Part shown: positions 59,240 through 64,000 of the stretch, one piece after another
Numbering within the stretch: the first letter of the stretch is position 1
Layout: each line of letters begins with the position of its first letter
Source of the DNA: an uncultured Sphaerochaeta sp.
GTDB taxonomy: Bacteria; Spirochaetota; Spirochaetia; Sphaerochaetales; Sphaerochaetaceae
DNA length: 64,000 bases
NCBI RefSeq assembly: GCF_963667405.1
Contig: NZ_OY763408.1
Location: 2,193,757 to 2,257,756, forward strand
Direction of reading: 5' to 3'
Translations under genes and position numbers: made by a program
Notes under the pieces: generated by a model
Told to the model about the DNA's origin: nothing
Seen by the model: only the letters and a program-made list of their open reading frames with translations
Database searches by the model: none

Positions 59240-60372
59240 TTCTTGCCTCCTTCTTTCGAACGCTTGAACTTCAAGCGTTTGAGTATCCTATCCCAGCTGA
59301 ATTCATTGGTTCCCATGATGCCTCTGCGGTAGATGAGAACCACGATCATCAGCAGGATGGAGAAGATGACCATTCTGAAGCCGGTGCGGAAGAGCGGAAC
59401 CTGCCACGAACCTATCAGCAGCGGCTGGTCGAAGAAGCGCAGCCACCACTCTTTTGCCGCAGTGACCAGGAAGGCACTGAGCACCGAACCGGTGACACTG
59501 CCGATACCGCCGATGACGACGATGAGCAGGATGTCGTAGGTAAGGGTGATGGAGAAGGTCTTCGCCTCGATGGAGCGCATGTACATGGCAAGCAGTCCTC
59601 CTGCAATGGCGGAGAAGAAGGAGCTGATGACAAAGCTCATCGACTTGTGCTTGAAAAGGTTTATGCCCATGGCTTCTGCTGCGATCTCATCCTCGCGGAT
59701 GGCCTTGAAGGCACGGCCGTAGGAACTCTTGATCAGAAAGACGATGAAGACGATACAGATGGACACCACAATGAAGGGGGTGATGAGCGAGGGAATGGCT
59801 CCCCAGAGCATGGGTGGGAAGTTGGGGATCTTGTTCAACCCATACGATCCGTTGGTGATCTGGTCAAACTGCGGGGAGGAGAAGATTGCCCTGACAATTT
59901 CAGAAAGACCCAAGGTGGCGATGGCCAGGTAGTCACTCTTGAGCCTGAGGACGGCGATGCCGACCAAGGCGGCTGCAAGTGCTGCCAGAAGCCCACCGAA
60001 CAGGAGGGCCATGAAGGGGAAGATGATCTGGATGAACTCAGGAGAGGATGCAACAGCCATCTTCAGGGCCCTGATCGCAGGGTGCACGCCATTCATATAG
60101 TAGACACCATCCAGGTTCTGCACCGGGATGAGCAGGATTGCGGTGGTGTAGGCACCGATGGACATGAAGCCTGCCTGCCCGAGACTGAACAGTCCGGTAA
60201 AGCCGTTGAGCAGGTTCATGGAAACAGCAACCAAGGCAAGGATGACACCCTTCTGCAAGACAGAGACGAGCATGCCGTTCTGCAGCCGGTTTGCATTGAG
60301 CCAATAGAGGAAGACCATCAGCAAGGCCAAGGCGATGATACTGTAGAGGTGGTTTCTTTTGATCTTCAACAT
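59236..60372 (-). CDS. livM: Branched-chain amino acid ABC transporter permease
   Basis: 378 residues from the ATG at 60372, which overlaps the livH stop by one base. About nine to ten membrane helices. NLLNGFTGLFSLGQAGFMSIGAYTTAIL near 55-82 is the LivM signature, followed by LKSDYLAIATLGLSEIVRAIF near 145 and GRAFKAIREDEIAAEAMGINLF near 225 (EAA-like loop). A basic tail ends RSKEGGKK. Inner-membrane half of the translocation pore with LivH. Confidence 0.94.
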   Translation of the reverse strand: MLKIKRNHLYSIIALALLMVFLYWLNANRLQNGMLVSVLQKGVILALVAVSMNLLNGFTGLFSLGQAGFMSIGAYTTAILLIPVQNLDGVYYMNGVHPAIRALKMAVASSPEFIQIIFPFMALLFGGLLAALAAALVGIAVLRLKSDYLAIATLGLSEIVRAIFSSPQFDQITNGSYGLNKIPNFPPMLWGAIPSLITPFIVVSICIVFIVFLIKSSYGRAFKAIREDEIAAEAMGINLFKHKSMSFVISSFFSAIAGGLLAMYMRSIEAKTFSITLTYDILLIVVIGGIGSVTGSVLSAFLVTAAKEWWLRFFDQPLLIGSWQVPLFRTGFRMVIFSILLMIVVLIYRRGIMGTNEFSWDRILKRLKFKRSKEGGKK

Positions 60373-61253
60373 CACACTTTCTCCACTGTTTTTTCGCCGA
60401 AGAGTCCGGTCGGTCGTACGAGCAGCATCACGATCAGAAGGAAGAAGGTGAAGGCGTCGGAGAAGGTTGAGTAGCCGAGGGCTACGAGCAGGGTTTCGAC
60501 GATGCCGATGAAAAAGCCTCCGACCACAGCACCGGGTATGTTCCCGATACCGCCGAAGACGGCAGCGACGAAGCACTTGAGACCCGGCAGGGTGCCGGAG
60601 AATGGGGTTACCGACATGCGGTCGGTAAAATAGAGGATGGAACCGACGCCGGCAAGGAAGGATCCGATGGCGAAGGTTACCGAGATGACACGGTTGATGT
60701 TGATTCCCATCAGCTTGGCTGTTTCAAAGTCTTTGCTGACGGCCCGCATTGCCATGCCGGTCTTGGTCTTGTTGACCAGGATCATCAGGATGACAACCAG
60801 GATGATGGTAAGGATCGGGGTCAGGATGGTGACGAAGGAGGCTGAGAGCTCTCCCATCTGGAAGATTCTCTTGAGGAAGGGAATCTCAGGGTAGCCACGG
60901 GGAATGGCGGTGAAGAGATAGGTGGAAAGGTTCTGCAAGAGATAGGAGACGCCGATGGCACTGATCATGATGGACATTCTTGGGGCCGAGCGCAACGGTT
61001 TGTACGCGGCACGCTCTATGCCGATGCCCATGACAGTGGTGACCACCAGCGTGATGAGGATGGCTACAGGCCAAGGGAAGCTGGTGAGCGCGAAGATCAT
61101 GAAATAGCCTGCCATCATGAAGATATCGCCATGGGCGAAGTTGATCAGCCTCAGGATGCCGTATACCAGCGTATAGCCAATGGCTATCAAGGCATACGCC
61201 CCTCCTAGGGATATTCCTGTCAGGCAGTGCTGCAGGATGGTTGTCATACTCAT
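60372..61253 (-). CDS. livH: Branched-chain amino acid ABC transporter permease
   Basis: 293 residues; GGAGAAC lies upstream. Eight or so helices. GISLGGAYALIAIGYTLVYGILRLINFAHGDIFMMAGYF near 13-51 is the LivH signature; GMAMRAVSKDFETAKLMGININRVI near 167-191 is the EAA loop; GGIGNIPGAVVGGFFIGIVETLL near 235 closes the fold. Located after an intercistronic terminator that separates it from livJ. Confidence 0.95.
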   Translation of the reverse strand: MSMTTILQHCLTGISLGGAYALIAIGYTLVYGILRLINFAHGDIFMMAGYFMIFALTSFPWPVAILITLVVTTVMGIGIERAAYKPLRSAPRMSIMISAIGVSYLLQNLSTYLFTAIPRGYPEIPFLKRIFQMGELSASFVTILTPILTIILVVILMILVNKTKTGMAMRAVSKDFETAKLMGININRVISVTFAIGSFLAGVGSILYFTDRMSVTPFSGTLPGLKCFVAAVFGGIGNIPGAVVGGFFIGIVETLLVALGYSTFSDAFTFFLLIVMLLVRPTGLFGEKTVEKV

Positions 61254-61293
61254 CAGTAGTTCTCCATACCCAAGTGAATTGAATCAGGGAAAC

Positions 61294-61342
61294 AAAAAAA
61301 AGAGGAGGTGGGGCCGGGACGCAGTCCCAGCCCTTCCTCTTA
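61294..61342 (-). terminator. Intercistronic terminator between livJ and livH
   Basis: Minus strand: imperfect long stem from GAGGAAGGGCTGGGAC to GTCCCGGCCCCACCTCCTC around TGC, followed by eight T. Partial read-through would yield excess binding protein over transporter. Confidence 0.8.
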
Positions 61343-61347
61343 CCAAA

Positions 61348-62511
61348 TTACATAACGCTGACAGTCTTCAGGAACTTGAACTGGCCGTTCTCAACAACCT
61401 TGATGAACGCCATATCCTTGTTTGCATCACCATTTGCATCAAATACGATGCGACCGGTTACGCCTTCCACATCAACCTTTGCAAGGGCGTCGCGGATAGC
61501 GGGGCCTTTGGTGGAGTTTGCAAGCTCAATCGCCTTGAGGGCGGTGATGTAGGCATCGTAGCCGAGTGCGGAGACTGCGGGGATGATGTCCGGCTGCTTG
61601 TTCTCAACCAGATACGGCTTGAAACCGGTAATGAATTTTGCTGCTTCTGCGGTAGCGGGATCTGCATCGTCAAAGAATGTGGAGAGGACAACGCCTTCTG
61701 CGCTGATTCCTGCGTTCTCGATGATGGAGGAGTTCTCCCAGGTGTCACCAGCCATGATCTTGGCATCGATGCCCAATTCGCGAGCCTGCTTGATGATCAA
61801 GGGGGCGGTGGCGATGGAGGACGGTGCGAAGATTACATCAGGATCGGCAGCCTTGATGTTGGTCAGGATGGACTTGAAGTCGGTGGTATTGGTCTGGAAG
61901 CGCTGTTCGCTGACAACGTTGCCACCCAGTTCCTGGAATGCTCTGCTGAAGAAGTTGCCCAAGCCAGAGGAGTAGTCGTCACCAAGCTGGGTAATGACTG
62001 CTGCCTTCTTGGCGCCATCCTGCCAAGCGTAGTTGGCCATGACGGTGCCCTGGAAGGGATCGAGGAAACATACTCTATAATAGTAGTCGTTTCCGAGGGT
62101 AACCTGGGGGTTGGTGCAGGATGCGCCGATGGCGGGCACCTGGTTGTCCAGGAAGATGTCTCCGGCTGCAATGGATACACCAGAGCCATACGAGCCGAGG
62201 ATGACGGATGCGCCGCTGGAGATCAGGCTCTGTGCAGCGGTGACAGCTTCGGTCTTGTCAGACTTATTGTCGGCTTCGACGAGTCTGACGTTGTAGGTCT
62301 CCCCATTGATCTTGACGGTGGGATAGACTTTGTTGGCGTAGCGCATGCCCAGGACTTCCTGGTAGCCACCACCACCGTTTTCACCGGTGAGAGGTTCGAA
62401 TACCCCAATGACGACCTCTTTCACCCCACTCTTCTGCTCAGTGCCGCCTGCGGCAAAGAGTACGGAAGAGGCCAGCAAGAATACCAACAAGCACACAGTT
62501 AGTTTCTTCAT
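61348..62511 (-). CDS. livJ: Branched-chain amino acid ABC transporter substrate-binding protein
   Basis: 387 residues; the start at 62511 has TTTGGAGGGC upstream. Signal peptide in residues 1-22 (MKKLTVCLLVFLLASSVLF, then AAGG); no lipobox Cys, so probably secreted to the periplasm. The mature part is a type I periplasmic binding protein: VVIGVFEPLTGENGGGGYQEVLGMRYA, GSYGSGVSIAAGDIFLDNQVPAIGASCTNP near 104-133, and AVITQLGDDYSSGLGNFF near 164. Probable ligand Leu/Ile/Val or a related compound, from the operon. First gene of livJHMGF. Confidence 0.94.
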   Translation of the reverse strand: MKKLTVCLLVFLLASSVLFAAGGTEQKSGVKEVVIGVFEPLTGENGGGGYQEVLGMRYANKVYPTVKINGETYNVRLVEADNKSDKTEAVTAAQSLISSGASVILGSYGSGVSIAAGDIFLDNQVPAIGASCTNPQVTLGNDYYYRVCFLDPFQGTVMANYAWQDGAKKAAVITQLGDDYSSGLGNFFSRAFQELGGNVVSEQRFQTNTTDFKSILTNIKAADPDVIFAPSSIATAPLIIKQARELGIDAKIMAGDTWENSSIIENAGISAEGVVLSTFFDDADPATAEAAKFITGFKPYLVENKQPDIIPAVSALGYDAYITALKAIELANSTKGPAIRDALAKVDVEGVTGRIVFDANGDANKDMAFIKVVENGQFKFLKTVSVM

Positions 62512-63048
62512 ACAAGCCCTCCAAATATACATAGATGCCCACATTATTACGTAGGGGTGTGTTTCTATACAAGAGAAATATGCATAGCTACTCACAATTT
62601 TCAGAAAAAGCCATCCACACCTTCGTTCATTTTGCGAAAAAATGAATACTTTTGCGTCCCAAACCCGAGTTTTCCCACCCTAAGTGAATAAAGATACGGA
62701 TTTGCAGTATGCACAACCTTTCATCCTGTGCACAACTTCGCACGTATGTTGTACTTTCCACGCACCTTTTCAGAGCAAGCAAACCCTCAAAAACTAGGAC
62801 TTCCTCCCAATAAGACCCCCAATGTACAACCTCTTGTCATAAGTAGGCGACAGACAAAAATTATTTAATTCTTTATATTTATTCATTTTAAAAAATCTAT
62901 AAAAAATATCTACTTTTTTATCAACTTTTTTTTATTTAGTATTGACATAAGTCTCTTTTGTTTTTATTATACAGGTGTGCTCAGGGAAAAGAGCCACAAA
63001 CGAAACTTGCACAGGAGCCCAACAAGGAAGCTCCTAAAGGATGAAAAA
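62512..63048. other. Divergent intergenic region between livJ and a low-G+C gene
   Basis: 537 bp without a gene. It holds the livJ promoter (no clear boxes), a TTCATTTT/AAAATGAA hairpin near 62630-62650, and two GCACAAC direct repeats near 62710-62735. A very A+T-rich stretch from about 62855 leads into the strong promoter at 62942. A 72-nt leader precedes the gene at 63049 and includes an AGGAGC/GCTCCT stem. Confidence 0.55.
62942..62970 (+). promoter_or_regulatory. Strong promoter with A/T-tract upstream element
   Basis: TTGACA (62942-62947), exactly 17 bp, TATTAT (62965-62970). The 80 bp upstream are A/T tracts, as in UP elements that enhance transcription. Confidence 0.8.
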
Positions 63049-63609
63049 ATGAAAAAGACAATCGCTATCCTGTTGGTCCTGGTAATCGCAATGGCTGGTG
63101 TGTGGGCTGCTAATAACAGCACTTCTGATATGAAAATCACTACTACAATCGCTGATATTTTCCAGATTTTTGTCACTGAAGACAATACTGCTATTACGGA
63201 TTGGGACGAATACGTACAGGCTGATGTAATAAAAGATGTAACTTCTTCTTTTGCTGATGCTTTTAGTTATGTTGCTAGCTTACAGGCAAGATCCAATAGA
63301 GTAGCTGGATTCAACATTAAAGTTAAGGCTTCCTCACTCTATAGCACTACTGCTGACAAACTAATTAAGTATGAAGTGAAGATTGGTTCTACAGGTGCTG
63401 CAGTTGCTTCCGATGCAACGATAGAGGGTGGATATACCGCTGATCTCTCTGCTGTAACTTCAACTTTAAGCGCTACAGTAACAGGAACAGGATCAATGGT
63501 AACTATCAACGAAGACATACTTGTGAAGCTTGACAGTACTGACTACGCAAATGCTGGTGCCGCTAACGATTATGATGCAAAAATTTATATTGAGTACTCC
63601 ACGACATAA
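63049..63609 (+). CDS. Small exported protein of unknown function
   Basis: 186 residues; AAAGGA lies upstream of the ATG at 63049. Residues 1-20 are a signal peptide (MKKTIAILLVLVIAMAGVWA). The mature part is rich in Thr, Ser, Asp and Ala and has no Cys. Short strands such as NRVAGFNIKVKASSLYS and KLIKYEVKIGSTGAA suggest an all-beta fold like those of surface or fimbria-type subunits. I recognise no family. Codon use favours T- and A-ending codons unlike its neighbours, and the promoter is among the best in the window, so it may be an abundant or recently acquired surface protein. Confidence 0.7.
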   Translation: MKKTIAILLVLVIAMAGVWAANNSTSDMKITTTIADIFQIFVTEDNTAITDWDEYVQADVIKDVTSSFADAFSYVASLQARSNRVAGFNIKVKASSLYSTTADKLIKYEVKIGSTGAAVASDATIEGGYTADLSAVTSTLSATVTGTGSMVTINEDILVKLDSTDYANAGAANDYDAKIYIEYSTT

Positions 63610-63634
63610 TTTACTCAAATCTTACATACCGTAT

Positions 63635-63663
63635 AAGGCTGATCAGAAATGGTCAGCCTTTTG
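63635..63663 (+). terminator. Terminator after the small exported protein
   Basis: AAGGCTGATCA, GAAA, TGGTCAGCCTT (one G-U), then TTG. A GNRA-type tetraloop. Confidence 0.88.
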
Positions 63664-63686
63664 CTATGCGTACGTTTTTGTAGACA

Positions 63687-64000
63687 CTATTTATGGGGTT
63701 CTTGCTGTCCATCTTGGACCTCCTTGGGTACAGTGATCAAAAACTGTGCATCAAGAATCCCCCCGCTTACTATCTGACGTTTTCCAGCCCCTAGGTTGAT
63801 CCGGGATATATCGATATGCTTATACCAAGGGTGGCCTATGGTCCTGGCAAGCCAAAGAAACAATCGCTTCGCTTGGATATTCCCACAAGCTTCCAACAGT
63901 GACTGCAATAGCATAGGCCGCAGACTTGCAGCTCCTTCCAACATCAATTTTGCCTGCAGGATGTCTTCGCGTGTCACAAGGGTGCTTGCCAACTCGATAA
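63687..64000 (-). CDS. AbiEi-like antitoxin (type IV toxin-antitoxin), C-terminal part
   Basis: Partial: the frame is open at base 64000, so the N-terminus lies beyond the window. The visible 104 codons end with KRLFLWLARTIGHPWYKHIDISRINLGAGKRQIVSGGILDAQFLITVPKE, which matches the C-terminus of AbiEi-family antitoxins (R-FL-LA--HPW---D-----LG-GKR-I--GG-LD----I-VP). In AbiE loci the nucleotidyltransferase toxin AbiEii follows directly, but only about 78 bp separate this stop from the next, oppositely oriented gene. The partner is therefore missing or elsewhere. Confidence 0.75.
   Translation of the reverse strand, partial: IELASTLVTREDILQAKLMLEGAASLRPMLLQSLLEACGNIQAKRLFLWLARTIGHPWYKHIDISRINLGAGKRQIVSGGILDAQFLITVPKEVQDGQQEPHK

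Noticed and set aside
62705..62740. DnaA-box-like TGTGCACAA / ATGCACAAC repeats
   Set aside because: They deviate from TTATNCACA at important positions, and no dnaA, dnaN or AT-rich unwinding cluster in the right context is present. Not evidence for an origin.

Overview
The window reads as a chromosomal segment of a free-living, fermentative spirochaete, most likely in or near the Sphaerochaetaceae. This is inferred from gene content, not from a marker search. The pointers are an archaeal/eukaryal-type phenylalanyl-tRNA synthetase pair (typical of spirochaetes), an InlB/Listeria-Bacteroides-repeat lipoprotein, relaxed spirochaete-style lipoboxes, and anaerobe-specific MinD/ferredoxin ATPases. 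There is no respiratory complex, rRNA operon or CRISPR array. Genes are dense, with many ATGA overlaps and clear Shine-Dalgarno sites. Starts below were chosen from those sites, so several proteins are shorter than the longest open frame.

Layout. 1-3635 (minus): a modular repeat lipoprotein running off the left edge and a barrel-like exported partner. 4093-11699: transport and housekeeping singletons (AEC permease, VOC protein, CstA, CPBP protease, exported protein, NAD(P)-binding protein, histidine phosphatase). 11846-19081 (minus): a complete histidine operon in the order GDCBHAF(IE), preceded by a leader peptide with four consecutive His codons and an attenuator. 19240-24159 (plus): a PII-like protein, a PTS EIIA-Ntr-like protein and an Mrp/Mbh-type cation/proton antiporter module. 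24225-30126 (minus): pheST, a fused alpha-beta 2-oxoacid dehydrogenase E1 and a flavin-reductase-like protein. 30314-32710 (plus): two purine phosphoribosyltransferases and purA. 32836-34038: an intact IS1595-like element with 26-bp inverted repeats and an 8-bp target duplication.

34062-38835 (plus): twin palindromic operators over a strong promoter, then an eight-gene cluster (DUF5320, DUF134, two NifX-like proteins, two MinD-ferredoxin ATPases, an MBL-fold protein, Mrp) resembling the orange-protein loci of Desulfovibrio. 39082-42351: an OpuC-type compatible-solute ABC transporter. 42478-51549: OFA-type MFS transporter, DksA/TraR protein, PHP phosphatase, orphan PotD lipoprotein, purB, VTT membrane protein, AlaX, TRIC-like channel, a spirochaete hypothetical and a GNAT enzyme. 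51650-54898 (minus): a DeoR-type regulator with an Ldh2-family dehydrogenase and malic enzyme, controlled by an operator dyad. 55133-57453: tRNA-Cys followed by a lower-G+C islet (BrnTA toxin-antitoxin, AlbA_2 protein with helically phased upstream repeats). 57690-62511 (minus): a complete liv operon. 63049-64000: a low-G+C exported protein behind a strong promoter, and a truncated AbiEi-like antitoxin at the right edge.

The candidates most worth pursuing are the twin-operator MinD/NifX cluster, the PII + EIIA + Mrp linkage, the his attenuator in a spirochaete, and the phased repeats in front of the AlbA_2 gene.
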